Shown: one piece after another, positions 1-11,475 of the stretch
Layout: every line of letters begins with the position of its first letter
Position numbering within the stretch: the first letter of the stretch is position 1
Assembly: GCA_020186115.1 (NCBI GenBank)
Contig: WSYJ01000149.1
Coordinates: forward strand, 1,178,001 to 1,242,000
DNA length: 64,000 nt
Direction of reading: 5' to 3'
Source: Histomonas meleagridis
Lineage: Eukaryota; Parabasalia; Tritrichomonadida; Dientamoebidae
Position numbers and translations under genes: made by a program
Notes under the pieces: generated by a model
What the model was told of the DNA's origin: nothing
Database searches by the model: none
What the model saw: only the letters and a program-made list of their open reading frames with translations

Positions 1-184
1 AGACATAATACCAATTATTTTAAACGTTCGAAAATTTAAACGTATATAACTTTCCACTGAATTTATATTTTTTAAAAATTTGTATATACTTAAATACACA
101 AGAGTTTATACTTATATATAAATACCATTTTATGTTTTAATTCATTCTTAATAAAGAATTACAGGGGTGGGTCGGGTACTTTTT

Positions 185-1125
185 CACCCCCCTGTAAAAT
201 GATTTCTATGATTATAATTTCACAAAAGTTGTTGTAAGTCGAAATTATCATGATACAAAATTTTTCGAGATCTATCATCGATGAAACTTATTAAATATTT
301 TTGTTCTTCCCCTTACCTTTTATCTAAGTAATGAAGATCAGTGTTTCAAATCTGATTAACAAATGGCGCAACAAATCTAAGTTTATGTTCATTTTCAGGT
401 TTATATTCTTTTTCAAACATAAATAAATCATTACTTTCATAAACCTTTCGGATCTGGTTCTGAGAAACACTCTATCCTTTACTTAGAGAAACATCTGTCA
501 TCCTTTTGTAACCAACTCTGAATTTTTAAGTGTATTGCAAAATGATATCGATCGCATTTTGTTCTACATTCTTTAAATGCCTCCCTCTTTTGAGTTTTGG
601 ATATTCAATATTATTCTTTTGAAAAACTTTCTGAAATGAAGTGTTGGAACACCTAAAGTGAGAAGAAATTTCTCGCATAGTAATTCGCTCTTCTTCAAGC
701 AACATATTTATTATCAAAATATTAACTTTAGAGAGGAGTTCAAGATGATTTCCAAAATTGAACAAGATGTTTTCTTCGGAAATTTTAGTTTTCACTTCCT
801 TTTCATTTTTCGTGTATACTAATGAATTTTGAAGAGTTTCAACTAGATGCTCATCAATAATTTCTCTATCATTGATTTTTGCTTCCTTACAAAACAAGAA
901 AAATGTGTGATCAAAATTATTGAACTTTAAATATCCAGCAATAAGTTTATTGGCCATCTCACTTGTCACAGTGGTAGTAAGACAGGATTGATGTGGAGGA
1001 TATTTAATAAAATCAAAAGAATGATCACCTGAATCAATGTTACCATTTGCAGCTTGACTAATTGCATTTGTGAGTATTAAAATAATCTCTAGTACGTATT
1101 GATGCTGTTGGTCTCGATTAAACAT
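185..1125 (-). pseudogene. Retroviral-type integrase pseudogene (HTH plus DDE core), transposon remnant
   Basis: The strand reads from an ATG at 1125 as a 199-residue open segment ending in a TAA at 526-528. The same frame then continues past a TAG (472-474), a TGA (346-348), a TAA (313-315) and a TGA (220-222). The first part carries a helix-turn-helix-like stretch near residues 145-170. After the first stop the frame reads GYKRMTDVSLSKG, then VNQI-stop-NTDLH, then KYLISFIDDRSRKIL. These match the HTH and start of the rve core of the integrases found in trichomonad transposable elements, where the residue before NTDLH is normally Trp, so TGG has become TGA. The third catalytic residue region is not seen and the copy is dead. 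Assignment to Maverick versus another integrase-bearing element is not possible from this fragment. Confidence 0.65.
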
Positions 1126-1430
1126 AAATTTCCATCATTGTTTGATGCTCTGGATCCATCGATTGTATATATTTTGACATTACCACTTTTTCAATTGATT
1201 TTGATCGTTCTCGAAAGTGGAGTGACATTTCCGCGCACCATAGCTGTAATTATTTTTTTAATGTCCTCTATCGAGTTAAAATCAAGTAAAGTATTCAAGT
1301 TCATTGGTCACTTCACAGGAAAATGACGTTGAAACAAACTGAGTAGGGAGATAAAAATTTCAAAATTAACAAATGAACAAATTAAATATATCAACTTAGA
1401 TTATTAGGAAACTTAAATTTAAATTCGAAT

Positions 1431-2228
1431 ATGGATGTACTATGCGATTTATGGAAGGCTTTGAAAAAAACATGCGAAAAATATTCACTGAAAAGGTTCA
1501 TTTGTCATAGACACCTCATTGAACTATTTAACCCATAATCATTGGCAGAATTTCTAATAACGAGGCTCTGTCAAACTATTAAAAAGAAAAGTAAATTAAG
1601 TACATTTAATAGAATAGCTAATTTAGTCGATTATGTGATAGAATCTCATAGAAATTTCAATGGGAATGGAAAAGCTGGAATAATAAGAAACATAAATAGA
1701 CTTCGAATAAAAGCAGAGTTTCGAATTATAAAAAGAGAAAATATTCAAAATTTTACAAAGGATGATTGCACATGTGATGCAAAAAAAATTAATGAGCAGA
1801 GATATGGATCAAAAGACGCTGATTGCCTTCACACTTGCTTATGTCCTTATAGAAATATAGAGGGTGATGAATTTGTTCTTGATCATTTTAATATCACTGA
1901 TCCGATCATTAGATATCAAAAATCAAATCTAGAATGGCCAGATGTTCAGAAAAAGAAAAAATTCAAACTTTATCAAATCGATCTAGATGCGGAAAACAAA
2001 TACATATCGACTCATGTTAAAATGCTAGAAACAATTGAAGAGATCAAACCAGAGATTGTTGTAGGACACTTGGAGCTACAAATATTGGAAATATATCGAG
2101 TGGTTATAGAAGAGGAAAAATTTGCTAATCTGGATGGTAATTCTCGTGAAATTATAAAGAAATGGAGGAAACGAGTTTATGCTTCTATTTTCCAGGAGGA
2201 TTTCTTTCAAAACCAAGGGAAAAAGTAA
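1431..2228 (+). pseudogene. Degraded ORF, possible Mutator-like transposase fragment
   Basis: One frame runs from ATG 1431 to the TAA at 2226-2228, broken by an in-frame TAA at 1536-1538. The segment before the stop (DLWKALKKTCEKYSLKRF, then CHRHLIELF) resembles the region of MULE transposases where a run of residues leads to a conserved Cys-x-x-His-Leu. The segment after the stop is Lys/Arg-rich and contains a Cys cluster (CTCDAKK, then DCLHTCLC around residues 90-110 of the downstream part). Without a search this resemblance is weak. Its position between two other mobile-element remnants favours a transposon origin. A degraded host gene is the alternative. Confidence 0.4.
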
Positions 2229-2570
2229 AAATTAACAATTAACGATATATTTCTGCATGAAAATCTGAGGTTATTGCTCATAATATATCAATTTTTATTC
2301 GACAGTTATTTATTATATATATTTGTTTTCAAAAACAACTGCTTTTAATTTTTCAGCGACCATTTATGAACAGTTATGAAAAAAGCAATTTCAAAATGAT
2401 GAAATCATATTCCCTTTAGCTTCTGTGTCATAGTCATTCATTCGTATGGAAATTAAGTATTATATATATATTATTGTAGAGAAATTTGATTAATTTTATC
2501 ATTTAACACATATATAACAAATACATTATATTGGTACATAATTAACAACTGATCAATTTTATCTTTTTTA
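2229..2570. other. AT-rich spacer without recognisable gene
   Basis: Only short, stop-riddled frames are present. There are TATATA runs near 2462-2475. The segment ends at the TA target duplication of the next element. Confidence 0.6.
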
Positions 2571-2932
2571 TAGTAAGGTCTGATTGGTGTGAAAATGTCT
2601 GAAATGAAGTGAAAATCTGTCACTCTGACATCTATCGGCCCTTCTCAAAATTGAATGAAGGCTAAACGTACGAGCAATTTTAAGCCAGTTTTCTGGGTGA
2701 AAAAATGTAGTTATCAATGAATAAACAATATCCATTCAATACATAATTTTTTTTCCTTTATGAATGTATCATAAAAACTCAAAAATCATCAAATTTTAAG
2801 AATAATTTCGATTTTGAAAATCTGTGTAAAACTCGAGTTTTTTGATATAATTCGATTGAAATATATGAGCGCATTTATAAGCATACAAAATTTTGTGAAA
2901 ATTTCCTTTACTGATTCAATTTCACTTCATTT
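2571..2932 (+). repeat. Left terminal inverted repeat of the pogo-type element
   Basis: This 362-bp stretch is the reverse complement of 4280-4640, traceable from the GTAAGGTCTG end to the inner CAATTTCACTTCAT. Confidence 0.9.
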
Positions 2933-2943
2933 TTATTTGTGAG

Positions 2944-4264
2944 ATGAATTCAAATTCTATTCCGACATTGACGCAATGCTGCAATACTTTTGGTTTTGGT
3001 GATGGCATGAAGGTCCACACTTCATGTCGTAGTGCTGAATTTCGTTCCGAAAAATCATTACTCATTCGCATTAATTTAATCAAAAAAATTCATCCAACAA
3101 TAACTGTAAATCAATTGTGACAAGTTCTCGGCATATCTACGCGCAAATACTATATAGCGCATAGAGGTGATGATGTCAACGTTATAAAAGAAAAAATTCC
3201 ACCACCAGCACAATTACTAACTGAAGAAGAAGTAATTTTCATTTATTAATTCTATTTTTAATGGACAATGCCACAATTCTTGTCTCACAGGAAAAGAAGT
3301 CAGGGATATTGCATCTGAAATATATAAGAAAAGGACAGTTATAGATCGTGATTTCAGTCGAGATTGGTGTTTTAATTTTCGTAAAAGACATCAAGATCGA
3401 ATTACAAAAGTCAAAGTTCCATGCGTAGATGTAGAAAGAGCTTCAATTGATATTGCTCAAGTTCATCAATATATTGCCAATATCGAGCGCATTTTGACTG
3501 ACCCTCCAAATCCGCATTCATTGATAAATTTCGATGAAACGGGTTTCAGCAAGCGACCAGATAAGGGTAAAACAAAAAGCGTTTTTATATGCAATGATTG
3601 TGAAATAAAACCATACTGGAGGGCAACAGTCGAACAGCATCACATATCTCTTGTAGCAGCAATTACAGCTTCATTTCTATCAATACGACCACTTTTACTG
3701 TCTACCAGGAAGACTTTTGATCAAGATCTCAAAGAAACTTTCTTTTGTCGATGGGGGACATGAATTTATACTCCTAAGGGATATATGACGCAGGATTCGA
3801 TGCTATTTTGGGTCAAATATTACCTTGCTCCATATGTTAAATTAATTCGTGATAACATAGAAGGAAACAAGCATTGTGTAATAATCGCTGATGGATGCAC
3901 GGCACATTTTGGACCCGAAATTGAGCAAGCACTTAATGAAATCGGAGATATCGAATTTATTCCAATTCCGTCTCACTCAAGTCATATAGTTCAAATGCTT
4001 GATGTGTCTTTGTTCTCTGCACTGAACAGAAAATATTCAACAATTTTTGTTGACAAAGCATATTCCAAGTTTACTCAAACACTTTAAAAAATCAAAAAGG
4101 CATATCAATCCTCTGTCAATGAGGAATTGATTCGAAGTTCGTGGGAAGCTGCAGGATTTAAATTGAAAATTCACAATGGTCAAGTAATTGACATTGAATT
4201 CGAAGAAGAATTTAGGGATAAATTAATAAGAGAAGCAACACATGAATATGTTGCAGATAACTAA
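2944..4264 (+). pseudogene. pogo-type DDE transposase, inactivated
   Basis: Reading starts at ATG 2944 (frame 1), meets a TGA at 3118-3120 and a TAA near 3247, and resumes in frame 2 from about 3296 to the TAA at 4262-4264. The frame-2 part is broken by TGA 3761-3763 and TAA 4085-4087. Catalytic landmarks of the DDE_1/pogo fold are visible: INFDETGF (first Asp), IIADGCTAHFG (second Asp) and SHIVQMLDVSLF (third acidic region). The N-terminal part carries the sequence-specific DNA-binding region. A 59-nt GT...AG segment at 3232-3290 looks like an intron, but removing it does not restore the frame, so a frameshift is likelier. The protein cannot be made as one chain. Confidence 0.85.
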
Positions 4265-4279
4265 AAATTTATCAACAAG

Positions 4280-4640
4280 AAATGAAGTGAAATTGAATCA
4301 GTAAAGGAAATTTTCACAAAATTTTGTATGCTTATAAATGCGCTCATATATTTCAATCGAATTATATCAAAAAACTCGAGTTTTACACAGATTTTCAAAA
4401 TCGAAATTATTCTTAAAATTTGATGATTTTTGAGTTTTCATGATACATTCATAAAGGAAAAAAATTATGTATTGAATGGATATTGTTTATTCATTGATAA
4501 CTACATTTTTTCACCCAGAAAACTGGCTTAAAATTGCTCGTACGTTTAGCCTTCATTCAATTTTGAGAAGGGCCGATAGATGTCAGAGTGACAGATTTTC
4601 ACTTCATTTCAGACATTTTCACACCAATCAGACCTTACTA
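4280..4640 (-). repeat. Right terminal inverted repeat of the pogo-type element
   Basis: This is the inverted copy of 2571-2932. It is followed directly by the TA target duplication at 4641-4642. Confidence 0.9.
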
Positions 4641-6339
4641 TAATATAAAAAATAGATTCACAGAATAATTTTTAAAAATTTTTTCAAGTGCGTGTCAATT
4701 TTCTGCTTCATCAAAGTATGGAATTTCAAAAAAATGTTTTTTATTCGAAATTTTCATTTTCGCATTTTTTTAAAAGATATTGTGATTCTCAAAAAACGAA
4801 AAAAATTAAATGTATCGTTCATACAAAAAGTTGTACGAACGATTATTTTTAGTTTAAAAAAATCATAGCTTTATCCCATGGATGTGACCCCATTTTTTTT
4901 AAATCATTTAATCACGTGAACTTTTCGCTTTTAAAATTTAAAAAAAAATAGATAAAACATTAAAATAAAAAAAAATTTGATTTGATGAGGATATTTTGAC
5001 GGTTATGCTGTCAATTTTGAATGCATTTAATTTTCAGAGCTGAAAAAATGTCATTCAGAAAACATAACATCAACATGTCGACTAACTACACTTTAGCGGA
5101 ATCATAGCTATAAATAAATGAAACGAACCACATATTGTCTTACACTAAGCAGATCAAAATTCGATATTTTACGAATGTCATTTATTAATATTATTAATAA
5201 TGTAATGTTGTGCATAATGTTATTTACAAATGTTATACATAAATGTTATTCATTAATGAACATAATAATAAATGATCAGTAATAATTAATAATAAAGAAT
5301 GATAAATCTAATGTTTAATGATGACTATTATATTTAATTAGTAATGATAAATGTTAAAAATGAATTATGATCAATAATAATAATGAATGAATAAAATAAT
5401 TAATAAAGAATGAATGCATATATTAGTATGTATTATTTATAATAATCATAAGATCTAAATTTCGAATGCAATCAAATTGAGATTAAAAAATTCACTTTAA
5501 TAAAATTAATGAAACTTTGATATGATCAATAATTATTAATGTTTGTTAATATTATAATAATTCTGAAATTATTAATTCATCATTTATAATTCAGATATTT
5601 TTATTACAAACAAAATATCACTTTTGAGTTGAATATCGTATGTCAAATTGTTTTGAATGTGTCGTTTTTATTTACGGTTTTTCCGCGTATTAATTGAATA
5701 CTCATTCAATAATTGAATACGACTCAATTTTTCAAAAAATATCATCATTTCTTCCCATAAATACAAATTATTTTAATCAAAAAAAACATTATAGATATAC
5801 GTTGCTAAATGTGTAGATTCGATTAATGCTATCGGAATTTCAAAATAAAAATATTTTTTTAAATCGATCTTATTCTATTTTATAATTAATTTTTTGAAGA
5901 TTTAATATCAAATTATTTAATTACTTTATATAAGTTATATTATGAATTAATTTTATCTATGATCTGTAAGTTTGATTTACGAAGTTTAGAAAAAATTAAA
6001 ATAATTGGAATTTTTTATGATTGAATCGGCATGCATTCAAAAAAGTAAGTATTTGAATGGTTTATTACGTAAAGCGCGTATAAAAGTGCGTATGTGAAAT
6101 ATGCTCCCATATGAATAAAAACAAAGCATGAATAAAAAATGAAACTCATAATAAAAAAACAATAATAATTATTATAAAAAATCCAAATAAAAATAAATAA
6201 AAATTGATTTTCTATTCATATTGAATATCTTTGAGTGCTATTAGAAAAGCATTCAACAAATTTTTTTTTTTTTCGTCTTTCCTAAATAAATCTAAATAAA
6301 TAATGACCTTCTATATATTTTTGATTTTTATGGACTGAA
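4641..6339. other. 1.7 kb AT-rich gene-free region with TAATAATGA-type low complexity
   Basis: No frame of useful length is open on either strand. About 5150-5620 is built from loosely repeated TAATAATGAATG-like words. Nothing functional was recognised. Confidence 0.6.
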
Positions 6340-6731
6340 CACAGTAACATCTGATACCATTCCATATTCCCTCAATGGTATTGGTATGATTCCTTCATCG
6401 GATTTAAATCCTTCGGGATGGTCTACTTGTTTGAGTGTAATTACAATTGTAAAAATCTAGATTTTTGTTTAATATTCGATTGCTGGCATGTATGCACTTC
6501 AACAATCTGTATATATTATTGATCCTTTTTCTACATCAAAAAAATCATATTAGATAAGGTTTCGATGTTTCTATTGTTTACCTTTTGTGCGAAAAGTTTC
6601 TTTTCTGGTGTTCTTTCTACTCCTCCCATGACCCATGATCCTTCTACTGACATCCACTCTGGATGTCCTCTATGGTGCTCATTTTTCCCAAAAAAATCTA
6701 CAGAAGATACAATGATTTTATTGAAAATCAA
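6340..6731 (-). pseudogene. Merlin (IS1016/ISXO2-like) transposase remnant
   Basis: Minus-strand fragments in several frames reproduce the order of an ISXO2/DDE_Tnp_IS1595 domain. First comes FFGKNEHHRG with GSWVMGGVERTPEKK (6531-6731). Then GSIIYTDC-stop-SAYMPAIEY, where TGA replaces an expected Trp. Last is HTNTIEGIWNGIRC at about 6360. In intact Merlin proteins these are the DES/GK region, the VERT strand, the second Asp and the E-containing helix. It is a separate copy from the element at 8919-10890 and is more decayed. Confidence 0.75.
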
Positions 6732-6749
6732 ATTGATGGTATGATAATG

Positions 6750-8620
6750 GAGAAGTTTCGAGAGTTTTTATTTCTGACTTTATATTTCAAACTTTAACTA
6801 ATCTTCTCAAACTTATGCCAAATTTCTGACTTCGGAAAAATCTATTTGGAGATGGCCAAAATTCTCAAACTTTTGCCAAATTTATTTTACGGAACTTATC
6901 AAAATTTGAATACAATTTTACGGTTATTGGAAAATTCAAAACAAAATTTCTAGAATAACCATTTATTATTTTATAATGACATTTACAGGTATGCCTAAAA
7001 ATACTATAGTGAGTTTATATTTGGAAAAAAAATTGCTATTGATAATTATAAGAAATTTAAGAATTGATTATCAGTATCAATCTTTTGAACTTCAAATGAT
7101 AAGTTCAAATGAAGGGCAATTGGAATTATGGAAGCAAAATACTGATTTGTTGAAAGAAAAGCAAAAAAGACAATAAACTAGACAACAAATAAAAAAATAC
7201 TTGGAATTTTCACCGAATTGTTGTTGATATTGATAAGCAATTTAATAATTGATTATTAATATCCACCTCTTGCACTTCATATAATAAGCGCAAGTGAGAA
7301 ACAAATGGAATAATTTCTTCTGAATAAGAAAAAAAATATTTTTCAATTTTTGGTTTAGTGCATTTCTGGAACCACTGGATCATTTTCAGTCAAAAAATAA
7401 TTGAAAATATGAAAGTTTGTTAAAGCACTACAAAAGATATACGTCATTTCGTATCTATCTAATTCAAAGGATAATCTTGAAAACATGATTTTCCATAAAC
7501 TTTTGTGTCTACCAAACCATCTTTCAACAATGACTCTATCATGATTGATATTTTAATTGTAATTTTGTTGTTGTGTTGTTAATCCGTTTCTTGTTTTCTT
7601 GAAGGTGTTTCTGCACCAGGATAAATATTTTTAATTTCTATATATCCCTTATCAAAAATAGCTGTTGGAGCAAATTTATTTGGGAACATTGATATGTAAC
7701 GATTCATTTCAGATAAATAGATATTTAGTAATCCACTTTTTTGGAACATTTTGAAGTCATGTGTAGAACCTTTAACTGATCCTCTTAAATCAATTAACAA
7801 TCCTTTTGGACCAACAGCTGCTTGCATTTTGATACAATGTTTCTTATGTTTTCCTGAATACCAATCTAAGTTTGATTTTGATACTTGTACAGAAGCATCA
7901 ATAGCACGTGTAGCAAATGGAAAATGTTCAAATAAAATCCCATCTCTTTCATTTTCTTTTTGTGAAATCCATCGAACTGCAAAATTGAATAAAATGTTAT
8001 GACAAATTGAAATTGTTTGAAAGACAATTCTTTTCAAATAGGAATTGTCATAACCAAATTGCATTTGAAGGAAAACAAAACTCAAAGCATGCTTACAAGA
8101 GCATAGTGCTATTAAAAACATTGTTTTAATTGAAAGTTTTGGTTTTCTTCCACTTGTATGAGCATTTTCCAGATAAGGTTCTATGACTTGGAAAAAAATT
8201 AAGAATTCTTGACATTTGAAATTTGTCAATGTTTTCATCATGTGATCATCTTCTTGACTAATAATAAAATCTGCATCATATTTCATTTAATCTTCTTCAT
8301 CATCACTTGATATTCAATCAATAGCAAGATTAATTTCCTGTTAAAACTAGTTTTTCATTTTCTTCGAAAGTTTCAAGATTAAAATTCATTAGAAAAATTT
8401 AAAAAAATTCATGTTTTCAAAATTGAATAAGTTCACAAAAGTTCGTAAAATTTTGCTGAAGTTTGAAATATTTAACAAAATTTGAATTAATTTAATTAAA
8501 GTATAAATAATTTGGCATAAGTTTGAGAACATTGGCTTAATTTGAATGAGTTTGGTTTTTATTTCTGCATAACTTACTAAACTTTCAAAATCTTTCGAAA
8601 CATTCCAAACCATTTCTCTG
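6750..8620 (-). mobile_element. Degraded PIF/Harbinger-like (DDE_Tnp_4) element
   Basis: A DDE_4 transposase pseudogene is flanked by diverged inverted repeats. The clearest shared block is TTCTCAAACTTATGCCAAATT near 6803 and its reverse complement near 8509-8530, with weaker similarity extending over perhaps 150-200 bp each side. Ends and target duplication could not be fixed by eye, so the limits are approximate. Confidence 0.5.
7355..8286 (-). pseudogene. PIF/Harbinger-like DDE_4 transposase, frameshifted
   Basis: An ATG at 8286 opens 235 residues. Features of the DDE_4 nuclease are RAIDASVQ (first Asp), YSGKHKKHCIKMQ, the SVKGSTHDFKMFQKSG strand (second Asp) and FDKGY. Near the A-run at about 7595 the frame shifts by one base, after which a different frame gives NHDRVIVERWFGRHKSLW with the third catalytic Glu (VER), and ends at 7355-7357. 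A TAA also interrupts the shifted frame near 7555. The C-terminal nuclease segment is therefore detached and the copy is inactive as it stands. It occupies the middle of the degraded element at 6750-8620. Confidence 0.8.
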
Positions 8621-8918
8621 AAAAAGTGGGATCGTTCGAAATTTATTTTTCAAAAATCGATTGAAATAAATTGGAAATTTGGTCTGCGGTTATGTAATTG
8701 ATCCGTAATACATTATGCCCAACTACTACTATTAAGGTTCTTATATTAATTCTTAAAAAAATAATAAGATGTATCTGCTAAAAAAAATACGATTGCAACT
8801 AGTTATTCAAATAAAAAAAATAGAAAAATTTGTAACGTTATGGGACGCCCCGTTCTACGAAATAGGGGGGTGACAATCGGATTCGAACGAAAAACGTTCA
8901 AAGGAATAAAAAAGTACT

Positions 8919-9173
8919 GGGTGCGTCAAAGGAACCGCTTGCAATTGAAAGGAATTGAACATATCGGATTTTCCCGATAGGTTTTGTTCGATTTTTAATC
9001 GGCAAAGGGTAATTCCTCGTTGTAAAAAAACGATGGGAAATTTCAATGAAAATAATTCAATAAAAAATGCTTAACATTTATGACAATGATTTTTGTGTGG
9101 ATATGGTATGTGTCATGGTGATTTTCAATAATATGTGTCAAAATGTTATCAAATATTGTCGAAATAAATGAAT
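8919..9173 (+). repeat. Left terminal inverted repeat of the Merlin element
   Basis: It matches the reverse complement of 10637-10890 with scattered single differences, including the shared run around AATTGAAAGGAATTGAACAT. Confidence 0.88.
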
Positions 9174-9288
9174 TACACTCAAAAAGTATTAGAACAAACG
9201 AATCACATTCAAAAAGTGTCAGAATAAATGAAACACATTCAAAAGTGTCAGAATAAATGATTCACATTCAAAAAATATAGGAATAAAT
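9150..9288 (+). repeat. Subterminal tandem repeat, unit about 30 bp, 4-5 copies
   Basis: The unit resembles GTGTCAGAATAAATGA followed by NNCACATTCAAAAA. The copies lie between the left inverted repeat and the transposase start. Subterminal repeats are often transposase-binding sites, which is an inference here. Confidence 0.7.
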
Positions 9289-10147
9289 GGATTTAAATTT
9301 CCAAGCAATAAGCAGTCTTATAAGCCAAGGATTTCATTCTTCATATATTACTCAAATTACAGGTGCATCTTTTTCTCGCACAGAGATCGTTACTTGCAAA
9401 AAATGCCAGAAATATATGAAATTTAACATACAAAATATGAATTTTAGATGTACAAATCGATTATGTTTTACAACCGTTCATGCTTATTCTCCTCTCCCTT
9501 ATGAATCAGTTAAAGCTGATATCAATAAAATTCTATTTATATTCGCTTGCTTTTGTGCCGATTTTTCGATTCACACTACCCACGAGGTTGTCGGAATGTC
9601 AATGCCAACAATTATTCATTGGTTTGACATCTTCCGACAAGAAATGATAAGAAAAAATTTAAATGAAATGACAAGCAATCCTTTAAAAGATTATATGCAG
9701 ATCGACGAAAGCGTTTTTACAAAACGTTAAAACCATGTGGGAAGAATTGTCCCACAACAATGGGTATTTGGAGGTTGCGATGGGAACAAAGGAGGAAGAG
9801 TTTATTTTTTTTCTGTTCCAAACAGGAAGATATAAACTCTCCAACCCATTATTAAATTAATGATTGCTCCTTCATCACTTATTGTAAGTGATGAATGGAA
9901 ATCATATTCTTATTTAAATAAAGATTCTTATTCCCATTTAACAGTAAATCATTCTCAGAACTTTGTGGATCCTCAAACTTTAGCACATACACAACGAATC
10001 GAATCTTTATGGGCTGCGGCAAAACTTTGGCGAAGAAAAAAAGGTTACTCAGATAAAAATAAATTATCTGATTACCTTCACGAATTTTGTTTTAGGGTCA
10101 ATCATGGAAGAGATTTCGGATATATTTGGAAAAATCTTTTCAGATAA
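9287..10147 (+). pseudogene. Merlin transposase with two in-frame stops
   Basis: One frame from ATG 9287 to the TAA at 10145-10147 codes for the whole protein (about 285 codons) but has TAA at 9728-9730 and 9833-9835 with no frameshift. The order of motifs is a zinc-ribbon-like CKKCQKYMKF...CTNRLC near residues 43-65, MQIDESVFTKR (first Asp, DES), GRIVPQQWVFGGCDGNK, LIVSDEWKSY (second Asp), LTVNHSQNFVDPQT, and HTQRIESLWAAAK (Glu). This is the ISXO2/IS1016 DDE arrangement typical of Merlin. The first stop falls directly after the DES-KR motif. The unbroken frame around both stops points to recent inactivation. Confidence 0.88.
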
Positions 10148-10181
10148 AATCAAACATTAATTAGAAATTATTTTTATTTTA

Positions 10182-10416
<235 letters not shown>

Positions 10417-10636
10417 AGAGAGATGTAACAATAGGTTTACTTAAAATTCTGAATTTTTGAAAAAAGAATATCATAATAAAGAAATCTTTCATTTGATTGA
10501 TATAATTTGATATTTGATTTAATAAAAATTATCTTTCATGTATTTTTATTTATATATATTTATGATTAACAATATGATAAATACAATATGAATAATAATA
10601 TGATTAACAGAATCCTGTTATAATAACCAATATACG

Positions 10637-10890
10637 ATTCATTTATTCTGACATTATTTGATAACATTTTGCCACATACTAATGAAAATCACATGACACA
10701 TACCATATCCACACAAAAATCATTGTCATAAATGTTAAGCATTTTTTATTGAATTATTTTCATTGAAATTTCCCATCGTTTTTTTACAACGAGGAATTAC
10801 CCTTTGCCGATTAAAAATCGAACAAAACCTATCGGGAAAATCCGATATGTTCAATTCCTTTCAATTGCGGGCGGTTCCTTTAGCGCACCC
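10637..10890 (-). repeat. Right terminal inverted repeat of the Merlin element
   Basis: Inverted partner of 8919-9173. The outer end CGCACCC abuts the AAAGTACT target duplication. Confidence 0.88.
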
Positions 10891-10918
10891 AAAGTACTTT
10901 TTTCGAAATATGTCACTT

Positions 10919-11128
10919 TTAACGATAAACATCAGCTTTTTCCAGAATAAAATCTTTTTCCGAAAAATATCTTTTAAATTCCCTTTTAAACCCTTGTAAG
11001 TACTCTATCTGAAGGACTTCTTTTCGTTGTAAGTTTTTATCATAAATGTAACATCCTAAAATATATTGGTCATCATGATAATTAATAAATTGGTTTGGCA
11101 GAGAAGAAATATTAATTAACAAAACCAT
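10919..11128 (-). CDS. Short ORF downstream of the SUMO-like gene
   Basis: ATG at 11128 opens 69 codons rich in charged and aromatic residues, with no recognised domain. It sits 50 bp after the SUMO-like stop codon and 20 bp from the Merlin target duplication. It could be a small gene, or part of the SUMO-like 3' region. No similarity recognised. Confidence 0.25.
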   Translation of the reverse strand: MVLLINISSLPNQFINYHDDQYILGCYIYDKNLQRKEVLQIEYLQGFKREFKRYFSEKDFILEKADVYR

Positions 11129-11178
11129 TTGTTTAGAATATAATCAAACTTTGTTTTTATTACATCAAGTTTAGCTGG

Positions 11179-11475
11179 TTATGCCATTCCTGCCACTTGT
11201 CGAACAAATGCATCGATAACATCACCATCTTTGAGATTAAGATCATCTGGTGTTTGTTCTTCATTGATCCTTTCACCCTGATGGAAAAATCTCATGGTTG
11301 TTGGATCAATTCCTGTACGTTTACAATACACGTTGAATAATCTCCCCATCTTTGCCCTTTTCTTAACTCTGAAATATATCTCTTCTCCTTGAGGGTCTTT
11401 TATTGTTAAGTTAACAGTTTCTTGAGTTGAAGAATCTTGTGATGGGTCAGGTTTTGGTGAAGTTTCTGATTCCAT
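11179..11475 (-). CDS. SUMO-like ubiquitin-fold protein without C-terminal diglycine
   Basis: This 98-residue protein has the SUMO layout: a disordered acidic/Ser tail (1-22), then a ubiquitin fold with VNLTIKDPQGEEIYFRVK, the core helix region GRLFNVYCKRTGIDPTTMRF, HQGERINEEQTPDDL and KDGDVIDAFVRQ. These align with SUMO residues of the beta-grasp and the conserved DVIEV strand. SUMO normally ends in QTGG after processing, exposing Gly-Gly for conjugation. Here the end is VRQVAGMA, so the second Gly is Met and only Ala follows. Either it is a non-conjugated paralogue or the tail has mutated. The ATG is preceded by GATAACGTGCG and, 67-77 bp upstream, by GGGGTGCCCC. Confidence 0.82.
   Translation of the reverse strand: MESETSPKPDPSQDSSTQETVNLTIKDPQGEEIYFRVKKRAKMGRLFNVYCKRTGIDPTTMRFFHQGERINEEQTPDDLNLKDGDVIDAFVRQVAGMA

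Larger units (their letters stand above)
2571..4640 (+). mobile_element. pogo/Tc1-mariner superfamily transposon, full length but inactivated
   Basis: The element is bounded by long terminal inverted repeats of about 360 bp that begin TAGTAAGGTCTGATTGG and are near identical. It is flanked on both sides by TA (2569-2570 and 4641-4642), the target duplication of the Tc1/mariner/pogo superfamily. Between the repeats lies one transposase reading region with in-frame stops. The near identity of the two repeats suggests a young insertion relative to the other elements here. Because the ends are TATA, the exact boundary could shift by 2 bp. Confidence 0.9.

Noticed and set aside
1099-1326. Hydrophobic plus-strand ORF
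   Set aside because: It overlaps the antisense of the integrase pseudogene and has no domain or promoter motif.
3232-3290. A 59-nt GT...CAG segment in the pogo transposase as an intron
   Set aside because: Removing it leaves the two parts in different frames, and another stop remains upstream.
2944-4264. Possible stop-codon reassignment, because two transposases read through TGA/TAA in an intact frame
   Set aside because: TGA and TAA end many intact genes here (for example the Rab-like gene at 33639 and the NEK kinase), and stops within conserved housekeeping genes are absent. Point-mutation decay explains the transposons.
6976-7176. 66-codon ORF with ATG
   Set aside because: Lies inside the degraded PIF-like element, has no domain and skewed composition; taken as chance.
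9150-9288. Short direct repeats of about 30 bp as a CRISPR-like array
   Set aside because: Repeats are contiguous without unique spacers, lie inside a transposon, and the genome is eukaryotic.
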